Shown here piece by piece: positions 47,371-59,533 of a stretch of DNA of 64,000 bases. The position numbers were made by a program, and so were the translations under genes. The stretch covers positions 129,501 through 193,500 of the forward strand of contig SNVD02010228.1 in the NCBI GenBank assembly GCA_013180625.2, in the 5' to 3' direction. How positions within the stretch are numbered: position 1 is the stretch's first letter; every line of letters begins with the position of its first letter. The notes under the pieces are model-generated. The model ran no database searches, was not told the origin of the DNA, and saw nothing but the letters and a program-made list of their open reading frames with translations. The stretch is from Boswellia sacra (Eukaryota > Streptophyta > Magnoliopsida > Sapindales > Burseraceae).

Positions 47371-48965
47371 ATATATATAAGGGAATATTTTGATTCAAGA
47401 TTTTTAAAAGTAAAACTAGATATAATTTTTTAATTATTGATCTATAAAATCCAAATGATTGATGAGTTAATAGCAATAAATATATATTCTTGACTTTTAA
47501 TTTTAACTATTAGATTTTGTGAGATCAATAACTAAAAATTTGCGTCAATAAACTGTATAAAAAATTTGTATCAATATATCTATTTCCTCTATATACATGC
47601 AATTAAAATTTAATAGTGTTCACTTAATTCTATTTTGGATGGCTGACGGGCTTCTTATGCCCCTAATGAAAATGATGAGATAAACAAGATAAAAATCAAA
47701 GCAAAGAGGAATACATCATGGGCATGTTTGGGAGGCTGGATATAAGGGGGACAGGACTAATTTTTTAGCACAACATATCCAATGCTGGTGTTTGAGACCT
47801 TTGCAGGTGATTTGGATTGGACCAGCTCTAGTCCCAATAGTTCCCACTTCTTGGGACAAGGAGTCTCATGGTTCACATGGAACTCTTTTTTTTTTAATTA
47901 ATAATAATATATAATATTAAATAAATATTAAGTATATAATTTCAAAATAATTTACAAATGATAATAACCAATGTAAAAAAATAAAAATAAAAAGAATAGT
48001 GATAATATAATTTATTTATTTATTATATTACTTAATTAATAATTTAAATAATATTCATTTTATTTTTAAAGTACAATTATCTAATTAAAAATTTTAGTGA
48101 ATTACATATTTTATTATTTTAATTAATTCATCAATAAGATAAATTTTATTTTTATTATTAAATTAGAATGTGTAAATATTTATCAATATTTTTAATTTTA
48201 TTATTTCATAATTGTTATAATTAAAATATAATATAAAAATGACATAATATTAAATAAATATTATTATATAATTTTAAAATAATTTACAAATAACAAGAAA
48301 TAAAAATAAAATGCTTTTAAATTTATATTAAATAATATTAAAAATTCCAATATTTTTAACTATATCTATATTATTTAATTAAAAATTATTTTAATATATT
48401 TTAAAATTTTTCTTACTTATTATAATTAAAATATAATATAAAATGATATAATATTGAATAAATCTTGTTATATAAATTTAAAATATACAATAATATATTA
48501 ATATTTAAAAATTTCTAAATAAATATAATTTGTAATTGTATTTAAATATTTAATTAGTTTAATCTAAAATTAATTTTGGTTATTTACTTATAAAAATGAT
48601 GTAATAATAATTAAAAATAACCAAAAATATTAATTTAAATTTATAATTTATATAATAATTAATTCGAATGTAAAAAGTATTTTGCTTTATTATTTATGTA
48701 GAAACACTAGTAAATATTTAAATAATTTTATCTAAATATTAAATTAATTTTTATTCAAATTAAACTTGAAAAAAATTAAATTAGTTTATATTTATAAATT
48801 TATCTCTTAAAATTTTATTATATATTAATACAGTCAAATCTCATACTATACCAAATATAAAATAATATTATTTATAACCCCGTTCAATCTAATCCAATTT
48901 TAATCCCAATCTCAATTTTAATATAATATAATCTATTACGGACTCCTAGATGCAGCCTCCTTCTC
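47371..48965. other. Extremely AT-rich stretch, no gene
   Basis: A short GC-richer block (about 47700-47890, starting near GGGCATGTTTGGGAGGC) precedes more than 1 kb of almost pure A/T sequence (about 47890-48880). The block could be one end of a transposon, but I could not find the matching other end. No coding sequence. Confidence 0.5.
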
Positions 48966-49964
48966 TCATAATAAAAAGTTATGCTGCCAGGGCATTCATT
49001 CGGCCATACTGGGGATGCAGTATGCCACTGCTGACTCAAAATGCACGCATAGGATGAACACGGTACACTGCAAAAAAAAGTAAACATTTTCTCATTTCCA
49101 AAGAAGCCACCGAGAAAATATACAAACCAAGGCAATAGGGATTCATTATGTAATCAGCCAATTGGTAATAACAACTTCCAAACTAGACAACAATGACGAT
49201 AACATAATTCTGACAAGAACATATATACTATTTCATCAGGATACAAGAAATTACAACTACAAGACTTGAAAGACAGGGTCCACTTAATACAAAAAAAAAA
49301 AAAAGCACATTGGACAAGGACCTCTGCTAACTTATTCGATGCTTCTGATGATCAAATTGCAGAACATGTATTCTTTTTTCAAATTTGAGAGCAGGCAGAT
49401 GCTGTTGGAGTTCCATTACAAGCCCATCATGGAAGGAAAGGTTCACCTTCATTGTCACTCTTACTGCAGTTTGCAGCACATAGTTTTCGGTGAAGGGTCG
49501 TTAATTGTAGAAAGGAAACGTTACTTACCTTCTCATCCAACTAGGAAAATTGAACAAGTCTTTCAGTTTTAGAAATAAATCAATTATGTAAAAGGATTAT
49601 TTGGTTTGAGCTTAAGTTCTTTTGCAATTAGAATTATATAACGGACTTTGACTTAACATGTTAATTTATTTATTTTTTGCTAAATGCTTATAATTACTGA
49701 AATTCAATATATATATATATATTACAATTTGGGTTTTAACGTTTGACGTATAGTTTTACCTTAAACTTTAAATTTAAATAAAATGAAATACATAAATAAA
49801 TATAATTTTTCTATTAACTTTTTTGTGAATTATTAATTAAAGTTGTTGTGGCCATATAAAATTAGGCCTTAATCAATCTGATACATACAAAGTAAATCTA
49901 TTATTAAAGCTCATGATATGGACCTGTTATCTGGGTCCACAATATCCCCTCACTAATGCCTATT

Positions 49965-50698
49965 GAGTATTGTTAATCAAGTCCTCTAAAATCTCTTTCG
50001 AAACCCCTTTTTAAAATATATTATAAATAATGTCAAAAACCACCTTTTCAAATATCTAATTTTTTTTGATAAAATCATATAGAGAATAGCAAAGCTCATT
50101 ATATTCCTTCTTCTATTCTCCATTAAAATCATTCATGAAATCAATACCTTGATAAATTAAGTTTGTTTTTTCTTATTTTCATGTTGATTTATACAATTTT
50201 TCTAGATTTTCTCAATTTCAAACAAATCTACAACTTTCATTCTAATACGCAATTCAAAACAAAGAATTTTGTCAAAATTTCAGTTTCATTGGTAGTATAA
50301 CATAACCACATTATGTTTAGTTATTGCCTTTTTCCTCTTGTCTTTGTATTAATGGCAGCTTAGCCAAGGCAAAGCAATACCCATTCTCAAGTGCACTACC
50401 AAGCCAGACAAGCTCGAAAGCCACAATCTTAGGGTTTTAAAACTTGCATTTTTTTTTTTTGCCTAAGTGCATACTTTTTTTTTAAAACAAAAAAAAATTG
50501 CAATTCAAAACAGTTGTAAATTATTATTTTCAAATGATCCATATCATTTAATTGCTCCAAGTAAGAAAATGAAAGGATAAGGGAGTTGAATTCTACGCAA
50601 AAGAAAAAAAAAAGGAATAGGTAGTTTAGACATTATCGAAAATATATGTTAAGAGTGGGCTTAAAAGGAATTTTTAAGGGGCTCAAATAACAACACTT
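49965..50698. mobile_element. Mutator-like MITE, copy 1
   Basis: The left end GAGTATTGTTAATCAAG and the inverse right end (start AAGTGTTGTTATTTGAG read from the right) continue as imperfect ~40-bp terminal repeats. An exact 9-bp direct repeat, ATGCCTATT, flanks it at 49956-49964 and 50699-50707. Long terminal repeats with a 9-bp duplication are typical of Mutator-like elements. It is 734 bp and non-coding. Confidence 0.83.
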
Positions 50699-52121
50699 AT
50701 GCCTATTTAAACTCTGTTGTCTTGATCCAAGGTGTGCACATTTTCTTTAAACTCTTTCATTCTCTAAATTTCCTTTACATTTGAAAGCTTAAGCTCTGTT
50801 CTTTTATGAATCCAAATCCTATTTTCTGTGTTACACATTTTTTAATGCAATTAATATTTAATCTCAATCATATATCCTTTTTAAAATTTAAAATAATTCA
50901 AAATCAACCATATATTTCTAAATTCAATTGAAAACAAAAATACTGGATTCATAAAAGAACACACCCTTATGTCCATATCAAATTCTCTTAAAAAATTTCA
51001 GTGTGGCAGAAACTAACTTAAGCTTGAAGAGTTATTGCTGGCACCACTGCCGGTGTCCTTGACCATTTTCTTTGTTCTTAGGATCCAGACTTGACGCTTT
51101 GTTCCTACTACAACCCACTTTCTGGCCATTCGAAAATCGTGCATCAATAAAAGTAATTAAAATCTATACATTTTTAGAGTATTTGGACTATTTCTTTTAT
51201 TTTTTTAAAAATTACATTAGTTTTACATGTGAATAACATATATATGAACTATGAGATATATATAACATTTATATCTAAAAATATATAAATGTCAAAATAT
51301 TAAAAATCCCTATTGTTTTGTTAGGGGAAACAAACAAAAAATATTATTATTTGATTTTAAATATGAAATAAATAAACAGATTATTTAAATATATAAATTT
51401 CAATATATCTATATTTTTATTATATTCATATTCATTTAGAGTAGTTATTGGGACAAAATGTCAAGCACCATCTTATCATCAATATAACATTTTAGTTTAA
51501 GGTAAAACACCTTTGATTCTCCTGGTTGCAAAGAAAAATTAATTTTTTAATATTTAGTTGATAGGGAAGTTACATAAAATTGTAAGATGAACCATTATGA
51601 TACGAGGCATTTACGCTGCCAAGACTTGGCTGGGAGTGTTCATGGTGGTTATGGCCGTTGTTTCAATGGAATCTCTTCCTGACGCTGTACCTGGCCACCA
51701 CTAGCCGCGGCTAGCCCTCGTGTGTAGATGTACTGATTTACCGTTCCATGACAGGAAATTTCCAGTACAAAGATAAGATGGCAGAAAATCTTTGATGAAT
51801 ACATTAGTGCACAAAAGAAATTAATCTGGAAAATAGTGAGTAGAAACCATCCAGTGATAATGAATTGGATGAAATGATGACATGATGTAAGCCGGGAACC
51901 AGGCAGGTATAGCGGATTAGAAGGGCCAAAATAGTGAATTGGTGGAAGGCTGTACTCAGCGAATCAGAGGCCGAAGAAGATGAAGAAAATCACAATGAAG
52001 CTGCAATTTTTTAGGAAATTTTGTTTAGGAAATTGAATTGGGTTCGGCTGGGTTCACTCCAATTATTGTTGTTGTTGGACATCAATCAGATTAGTTTGGG
52101 TTTGGATGTCTTAGCGGTAAA

Positions 52122-52882
52122 GGGTATTGTTATTTGAGGCCTCAAAATCTCTATTAAAACCCAATTTTAATTAAAAATAAAATTAAAAGTATTTTTAAGA
52201 TATAAATGACTAAAAAAGACATTGATAATTTTAAATATATCCAATATAATATTTTAAGAATTATTTCATTTAATTTTTTTTCCTTTTATCTCTTCAAAGA
52301 CTTAATTTAAAATTAATGTTTTTGTTTATAAATTGATTTTAATAAATGATGATAAATTCAAGTATTAGAATTATAATTACAAGAGATAATTTCTTATTTT
52401 GATTTTAGTACAGTTTTTTTTTTCTTAGTTTTTGTTCAGTTGCTATGAACTGAACTTCTTCATTTCATTCATCTCAACATAACCGAAGAAGTATGTCTTG
52501 TATGTATATAGATACTTTTATTATTTATAAGAATATGATTTGAGTCTACTTCATGAAAGCCCTAGAAAAAAAGGATAAGTTTTAATGTTTGCTTACCTCA
52601 TAAAAGAGGTAAACCCCAAATAAATAATTAGGTGAATAACTTCTAAATTCTGAAGAAGAAAAAAATATCTAAAATAAAAAGAGAATAACATAATTTTAAT
52701 AATTATGATTTCATAAGTCTATAACAATATACTGTGAGTTGTACAGGTAAATTTAATTTTAAGATATGTACGAAAGGATAATTTTTTTTATGTAAAAAGT
52801 ATTTATAAATTATAATTTTAAATAACTTTTAATTAAAGTGAGGTTTAGAAAGAGATTTTGAGGGGCTTAAATAACGATACTC
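52122..52882. mobile_element. Mutator-like MITE, copy 2
   Basis: GGGTATTGTTATTTGAGGCC at the left and its inverse at the right (GGGGCTTAAATAACGATACTC) match the ends of the 49965-50698 element, including the CTCAAAATCTCT part. The flanks AGCGGTAAA and ATTGATAAA match at 6 of 9. It is 761 bp and non-coding. It lies between pieces of the decayed TRAPPC2 copy. Confidence 0.75.
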
Positions 52883-53389
52883 ATTGATAAATGCTAATTT
52901 TGATTTGATTGGCTTTGGGCCTCAATTCAACTGAAAATTAAATTTAAATTTGAATACATATTGTGGGCTGGGAGTATAATCCCTATCCCTTGCTCTACCT
53001 TTGGCTGTCCCTGACTTCCTTCTCCCCCTCCTCAACGAAATCCCCTGAAATTTTAGGCAATTCCCCAACAACACTAGTTGGGGATCTGGGTAACTTCTCC
53101 CACCCAGGTGCTTTTACCATCTCAACCTTGGTTTGAAAACTCCCCAAAACTACCTTTAGGCTTCAACCTATCAAAACTTACACATGTTAATAGATTTTAG
53201 AACATAAATTAGGACTTAAACAATCATAATTTATAAAATACAAATAAAAAACCATAATTTATAAAATAAAAATAAAATAATCAATATAATCCGAAGTTAA
53301 CAAGAACTAAAATTTTAAATAAAATTTTGTTGAATCTTTCCTTTTGATTGTCCTTGAGGAATAAGATTTTCTTATGCCTAGTTAGAACT

Positions 53390-54085
53390 ATGGCTTTCAT
53401 TGATGGGGGCATTCGTAGTGATTGAGGGGGTCAAAGACCAATAAATAAGTTATTTCTCAGCTAAGCATTCTTCTTACAGCTAGATCCAATCTCTTGGTCC
53501 TTGCAAAAAGGAAAAAATATTTCACATTTTTCCTTTGGGGTAGGGAAGATTAGGTAAATCCTATTGATTGTAGCTTTCTCTAAACCTCCGAGGAAAGCAT
53601 GAAAAAAATAGGCTCGAAAGGTATGATCCCTCTGTCATCCCATGATGAAATGAAAAGGGTGATCTCGTAGTTCTTGTTCTGCAAAAATACATTGTTAGGT
53701 ACTCTATTTTTTTTTCCATTGAGGCCGAGCCTAAACCTGTGCTTGAGAGATAGCTATCCATACATTGATAAGGGATATATGGATTATTGAGAAGAGAGGA
53801 GCCGTGGTGGTCCATTACGACCACTCGGATCCCATGAGTGAATAGAAGTTGTATTTATATCAGACATCACCTAAATCACCCCATCTATCCTCCTGAGAAG
53901 GAGTTTGGCTTCAAACCTCCAATTCAAACAGGAGAAGTACGCATGCTAATATGCCTTAGATGATCTACATCTTAAGGTAAGACGCTGATGAGCACATTGA
54001 ACTACCCATCTGGCTAAAAGCCCTCATAGCCTAGGCATAACGACGCAATTATCAGGGGCACAGTTTATCATTAAGCTAATAGCCT
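53390..54085 (-). pseudogene. trnI-GAU: trnI-GAU 5' exon and part of its group II intron, plastid-derived
   Basis: On the minus strand, 54085-54049 reads as the degenerate 5' half of the tRNA (GGCTATTAGCTTAATGATAA, then CCCCTGAT). The intron follows to about 53390 and stops before the 3' exon, so no complete tRNA can be formed. The box GCTCAGTGG has decayed. Confidence 0.85.
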
Positions 54086-54368
54086 GTCGTGCAGGCCACC
54101 TACTGAGGGGCCACTCGCTTTACTTTTTATGCCTACATGTCCCTCCCTTATGGCAACATGGGGGTGTAAAAAAGGGAACCTATCAACTTGTTTCGACCTA
54201 GGATAATAAGCTCATGTGCTTGGTCTTACTTCATTATCGAGAAATGAAAGAAGATGATAAAAGAAGACTTCCATCTCCAAGTTACATTAAGGCATAGCTC
54301 GCTTCTTTTTGGGTGTGAAATAGTGTCAAACCAAAATACTCAACAAGCATTAGGTTTCCCTGAAAATT

Positions 54369-55821
54369 CAGGAGGTGATCCAGCCTTACTTTCTAGTACG
54401 GCTACCTTGTTATGACTTCACTCCAATCACTAGCCCTACCTTCGGCACCCCCTTCTTGGGGTTAAGGTAACGACTTCGGGTATGGCCAGTACCTATAGTG
54501 TGATGGGTAGTGTGTACAAGGCTTGGAAAAAAATTCATCATTGTATAGTTGACTAGCGATTACTAGTGACTTTGTCTTCATGTAGATGAGTTACATCCTA
54601 CAATCCAACTGAGGATGGGTTTTTGGAGTTAGCTCACCTTCGCTAGATCGCGACCCTTTGTCTTGACCATGGTAACATGTGTGTCACCTACGACATAAGG
54701 GGCATGATGACTTAAGTCATCCTAACCTTCCTCCGGCTTATCACCAGCAGTTTGCTCAAGGTTCCAAACTTAACGGTGGCAACTAAGTATAAGGGTTGCA
54801 CTCGTTGCAGAAGTTAACCTAAGACCTTATGGCATAAGTTGATGAAAACCATGCATCACCTATGTCCATGTTCCTAAAGGCACCCCTTTTTTTCAAAAGG
54901 ATTCGTGGCATGTCAAGCCTTGGTAAGGTTCTTCGCTTTGTATCAAATTAAACCATATGCTTTACTGCTTGTGCAAGCCTCATCAATTCCTTTGAGTTTT
55001 ATTCTTGTGAACGTACTCCCAAAGAGGGATACTTAATGCGTTAGCTACAACATTACATAGATCGATATGCAGAATGCCTAATATCCATCGTTTACGACTA
55101 GGACTACTGGGGTATCTAATCCCATTCACTCTCTTAGCTTTCATCTCTAAGTGTCAATGTTGACCCAGTAGAGTGCTTTCTTTGTCGGTGCTCTTTTCAA
55201 TCTCTACGCATTTCACTGCTCTACCAAAAATTCCCTCTGCCCTTATCATACTCCAACTTGGTAAGTTTGTCCAAGGTTGAGCCTTGGGATTTGAAGGTGG
55301 ACTTAAAAAGCTAGTTATAGATGCTTTACGCATAATCATTTTGAATAACACTTGCATCCTCCAAATTATAGCAACTACTGGCACAAAATTGGCCCATATA
55401 TCGTTATTGCTTTTTCTCTTGGAAAAAAGTTCACAACCTATAGGCCTTTGACCTTTATGCAACATTGATCCGTCAAGCTTTCAACCATTACAAAAAATTC
55501 CCCATTGTTGCCTCCCATCAGAGTTTGGGCTATGTCTTAGTCCTAATGTGGTTGATCATCCTTTTAGAACAGCTACTAATCATCACATTGGTAAACTATT
55601 ACCTCACTAACTAGCTAATTAGAGGTGACCCCACCTCGGATGGATTCCTCCTTTTGCTCCTCAACCTACAGGGTATAAGCAGCCATTTCAAACTGTTTTG
55701 AGGGCAAGTTCTTATTTGTTACTCACCCATCCGCCACTGGAATCACCACTTCCCTTTGACTTGCATGTGTTAAGCATGCCACCAGTGTTCATCCTAAGCT
55801 AGGATGAAACTCTCTATGAGA
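54369..55821 (-). pseudogene. rrn16: Plastid 16S rRNA gene remnant
   Basis: Read on the minus strand, this is a nearly full 16S gene: start near the degenerate AGAGTTTCATCCTAGCTTAG at about 55813 and end at TGGATCACCTCCT (54369-54381). Landmarks such as ACTCCTACGGGAGGC and the 1400 region are mutated, and short segments are missing (for example in the 500 region near 55380 and near 55265). The length is about 1453 nt against about 1490 for the working gene. It is a transferred copy. Confidence 0.93.
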
Positions 55822-56058
55822 TTTCTAGTTGCATTACTTATAACTTCCTTGTTCATAGACAAAGCTTATTAAGAATTGTCTTTCATTCCAAGGCATAACT
55901 TGTATCCATGCGCTTCTTGTTTGTTTGGAGTTTGCTCCAAGAAATATAGCTATCCCTACCCTCTCATATCAATCCCACAGGCCTCTTATCCATTCTTATT
56001 CGATCACGACATGGGGGCGGGAAGTCAAAATAGAAAAACTCATTACTTATATTGGCTT

Positions 56059-56130
56059 TAGGGATAATCAGGCTCGAATTGATTACTTCCACCATGTCAT
56101 GGTGACACTCTAACATTGAGTTATATATGT
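56059..56130 (-). pseudogene. trnV-GAC: Plastid trnV-GAC remnant
   Basis: A 72-nt region matches chloroplast tRNA-Val(GAC) on the minus strand, starting with a changed ACATATATAAC and ending TTATCCCTA. The anticodon GAC is still present, but several acceptor, D-arm and stem positions have changed, so folding would be impaired. Confidence 0.85.
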
Positions 56131-57852
56131 TCCCTCCCCCTAACAAGAAATAGAACAAACTAATCCTAAGGCAATAGGTCGAGAAACTCAACGCCACTAT
56201 CCTTGAACAACTTGGAGCCGAGCCTTCCTTTCACACTATTACAGATGCAAAATGAATAGGAAAATTTGGATTCAATTGTCAATTGCTCCTATAAATAAGA
56301 TTGACTACAGATATGAACCATAACACATGCTTTCATAAACCATATGCTTCTCCTAATCTAAATCAAATAGCTTTTACATGAAGAAGTTCTGTTCGATACG
56401 GGTAGGAGAAGCGATAATCTTAAAAAAAGTAGTGAAATTAGAACCAATTCAAGATGATACGAATCAACCATTTCTTCTTACGCCAAAGATCTTACCATTT
56501 TTGAAGGAACTAGAGTTTCATCTTTTTTTTCATTTTCGTTCAAGAGTTCTTATGTCTTTCCACATCTCTTTAAAACCTAAAAAAATTGCCAAAATGATTA
56601 ATTGCTTCATTTATGCATTTTACAATAATACAAATACATGTCCTATGAAAACAAAATTTTGAACTTGTTATCCTCTTGCTTACTAGGCAAAGATTTGCCA
56701 TTGTGGAAAAGATGATTCATTCGAATCAAGATGAAAGTTCACTGCATTGCATTGCCAAAATACATGTTGTGAATTTGAAAGATGTCGACCTCGTTGCTTC
56801 TCACATGGTATAATCCTCTTACACCGAGCCTCTTTCCTCCTCGACCCACAGAGATAAAATATAGTACTGGTGCCAATAGTTAATCACGAAAGAAAAGACT
56901 CATTGAGCCAGATCACTAACTAATATTAATATAATAGAAACTACTAACAGAATAGAAAAGAATCGTCTTTTCTATATACTTATGTATAGTTTCCCCGGTT
57001 TTGTTGCTACTACGACCTTTACACGATCGATTGAATCATCGTATAGATATCCTTTCAACACAACATAGTTTCCCCAGTTTTAGAAAATGAATTCCCATTC
57101 AAAGAGTGCATTGTTGCATGGATAAGCTCACACCCCCTCAATTTGGGATCCATTTCAGGATTTTCCTTGTGAGGTATCAGGAAGGAATTGGAATGGAATA
57201 ATATTGATTCATATGGATACAAAAGAAAAGGTTATTTACTAATTCAAATGCTGTACTTATAGGATAAGGATAGAGAAAAAGGAAAAAACCGAAGTTTTCA
57301 TATAGTATTTTTGTTCAAAAAATCAATCTGATTTATTTCGTACCTTTCACTCAATGAGAAAATGGATCAGATTCTATAGGATCAAACCTATGGGACTTAA
57401 GGAATTATGGAACGGAATAAAGAAAAGAAATCAAAAAAGAAAAGAGAGGGAAAAATAATAAAGAAATAAGTAAATAAAAATAAAGTAGGTCAGATTCAAA
57501 CTTGAAAAGGATTTTTCTGATTCTCAAAGACTGAGGAGCAAAGGGGTTGATCAAGAAAGATCTGTTGTTCTTATTTTAAGATCTTGTGATTGGATCCACA
57601 GATGTTGGGTAAAAAGAATAATCTTCTCCCTTGAGAATAATTAAAAATGGAAAGTGTTCAATTGGAACATGAAAAGGTGACTAAATTGGTCCTAGTTACT
57701 CTTCGAGATGAAGTGGAAGAAAGGATGAGGTTATCAAATGAATAAAAGGACCTAATAACTTCGAAAGAATTGAACAAGGAGCCTATGAAGTGAAAATCTC
57801 ATGCACGATTTTGTAGAGTGGCAATAAAGGTGACTTATATGTCAACTTTTCT

Positions 57853-58692
57853 ACTATCACCCCTAAAAAACCAAACTCTACTTTACGTAAAGTTACCGAA
57901 GTATGATTAACCCCTAGGTTTGAAATCAATACTTACGCAGCTGGTATTGGCCATAATTCACAAGAATATTCTATAGTCTTAGTAAGAGGGGGAAGGTTAA
58001 GGATTTAGCCGATGTGAGATATCACATTGTTCGAGGAGCCCTAGATGCTATCAGAGTAAAGGATCATTAACAAAGGCATTCTAGTGCGTTGTAGATTCTT
58101 ATCTAAGACTTGTATCATTTGATGATGTCATGTGAATCGTTAGAAACATGTGAGGTATATGGCTAGCCCAGTAATGAAAGTTTCGTAATGGGAATGAAAT
58201 GGGCTACCATGGGATAAAAGATTTTCTTTCTAAGGAGATTCGATTTTAAACTATTATATGTCCAAGGTCTAATATTGAAATAATTTCAAAGGTTTTTCTT
58301 GACTTTGTCCATGTTAACAAACAATTCAAGGATTTCAAACAATTCGACTTTTTTACAATAGGTTTGGGTCAAATAGCAATGATTTGAAGCACTTCTTTTT
58401 ACACTATTTTGGAAACCCAAGGACTCATTTGTATGGATATATAAAATATAGGATTTCCTATCCAAGCAGGAAGAAAGGAGAAGGGGGGGGAGGGGGTGTA
58501 GTGGTTAAGCGGCATAGGGGTATTGATACTCAAGTTAAAGTCAGTAAGTAGAATTTAGTACTTGATCTCATAGATCCATATAGAATTCCATGGAAAGCCG
58601 TATTTGATGAAAGTTGTATGTAAAACTGGTAGGGAGATCTTTCATATCTTTCGAGATTCACCCTATAATATGGGGTCCAAAAACCAAAATAA
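57853..58692 (+). pseudogene. rps12: Plastid rps12 exons 2 and 3, remnant
   Basis: Exon 2 (57853-58083) still reads TITPKKPNS-LRKV, but a TGA at 57904-57906 and a frame break in VLVRGGR destroy it. The intron follows, and exon 3 (58667-58692, AATATGGGGTCC...AATAA) is 26 nt with substitutions. In the plastid this gene is trans-spliced to a distant exon 1, which is absent here, so the copy cannot work. Confidence 0.9.
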
Positions 58693-58745
58693 ATGATTTT
58701 AGCCCTTATAAAAAGAAAACTGATTCTTGAACCCATTTCACACTT

Positions 58746-59211
58746 ATGTCACGTTAGGCACTACAGAAGAAAAAATTGCAAAATCGGATCCAATTTATCA
58801 CAATCGATTAGTTAACAAGTTGGTTAGCTTTATTCTAAAATATGAAAAAAAATCATTGGCTTATTAAATTCTCTATCGAGCCTTGAAAAAGATTCAACGA
58901 AAGATAGAAAAAAAATCCGCTATCTATTTTATGTTAAGCAATATGTGGAATGACTCTCGATATAGCAACAAAAGCAAGACGTGTAGGCGGATCGACTCAT
59001 CAAATTCCTATTAAATAGGATTTTCACAGTAAAAGCACTTGCCATTCAATGGTTATTAGGGGCATCCCAAAAGCTTCTGGGTTGAAATATGGCTTTCAAA
59101 TTAAGTTCTAAATTAGTGGATGTTGCCAAAGGGAGTGGCAATGCCATACGCAAAAAGGAAGAAACTTATAGAATAGCTGAGGAAAATAGAGCTTTTGCAC
59201 ATTTTTGTTAA
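58746..59211 (+). pseudogene. rps7: Plastid rps7 remnant
   Basis: The ATG is followed at once by a 1-nt loss and a TAG at codon four. Downstream the ribosomal protein S7 text persists with errors ([33 protein letters not shown]). The span of 466 nt is close to the normal 468. It encodes no functional protein. Confidence 0.92.
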
Positions 59212-59533
59212 TCCATGAACATGGTATATATAGACACATAGATCCATGGATCCATACATCTTGGTCGGAAAAGAATCAATAGAAAAAGAAAGAATCAAAA
59301 TTGATTGATATATTTCTCGAAACAAACGAAAGAGAAATGAAAGATGAAACATAAATCATGGATCAACTAAGCCCTCTCAGGGACTTGCTTAAGAATAAGA
59401 AAGAAGAATCTCATGTAAATACCATGGAATAGGGTTTGATCTTATCCATGAGGATTCTGTAAATATTCCATTCCAAAAATAGAAAGTGCAGAACAATTGG
59501 AATTTTTTAGAGATTGGATGCAGTTACTAATTC

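Larger units (their letters stand above)
48966..53335. repeat. Decayed third copy of the PUF-TRAPPC2 neighbourhood
   Basis: Blocks align in order with the left cluster: 49180-49500 with 24880-25230 (3' end of the PUF gene), 49505-49850 with about 26490-26830, 51160-51480 with about 26830-27130, 51726-51930 with about 27160-27510 (including the last TRAPPC2 exon text CGGGAACCAGGCAGGTATAG), 51930-52000 with about 30650-30720 (TRAPPC2 leader), and 53080-53330 with about 30850-31110. Two out-of-order pieces come first: 48970-49070 resembles TRAPPC2 intron 3 (28580-28690) and 49075-49180 resembles 21105-21210. Most coding DNA is deleted, so neither gene can function here. Confidence 0.8.

Noticed and set aside
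47700..48960. Complete PIF/Harbinger or hAT element around the AT-rich block
   Set aside because: The left text GGGCATGTTTGGGAGG suggests an end, but no matching inverse end or target duplication was found.
54369..55821. A working rRNA locus or bacterial contamination
   Set aside because: The 16S copy is decayed and is followed by trnV, rps12, rps7 and ndhB in chloroplast inverted-repeat order, inside nuclear repeats.
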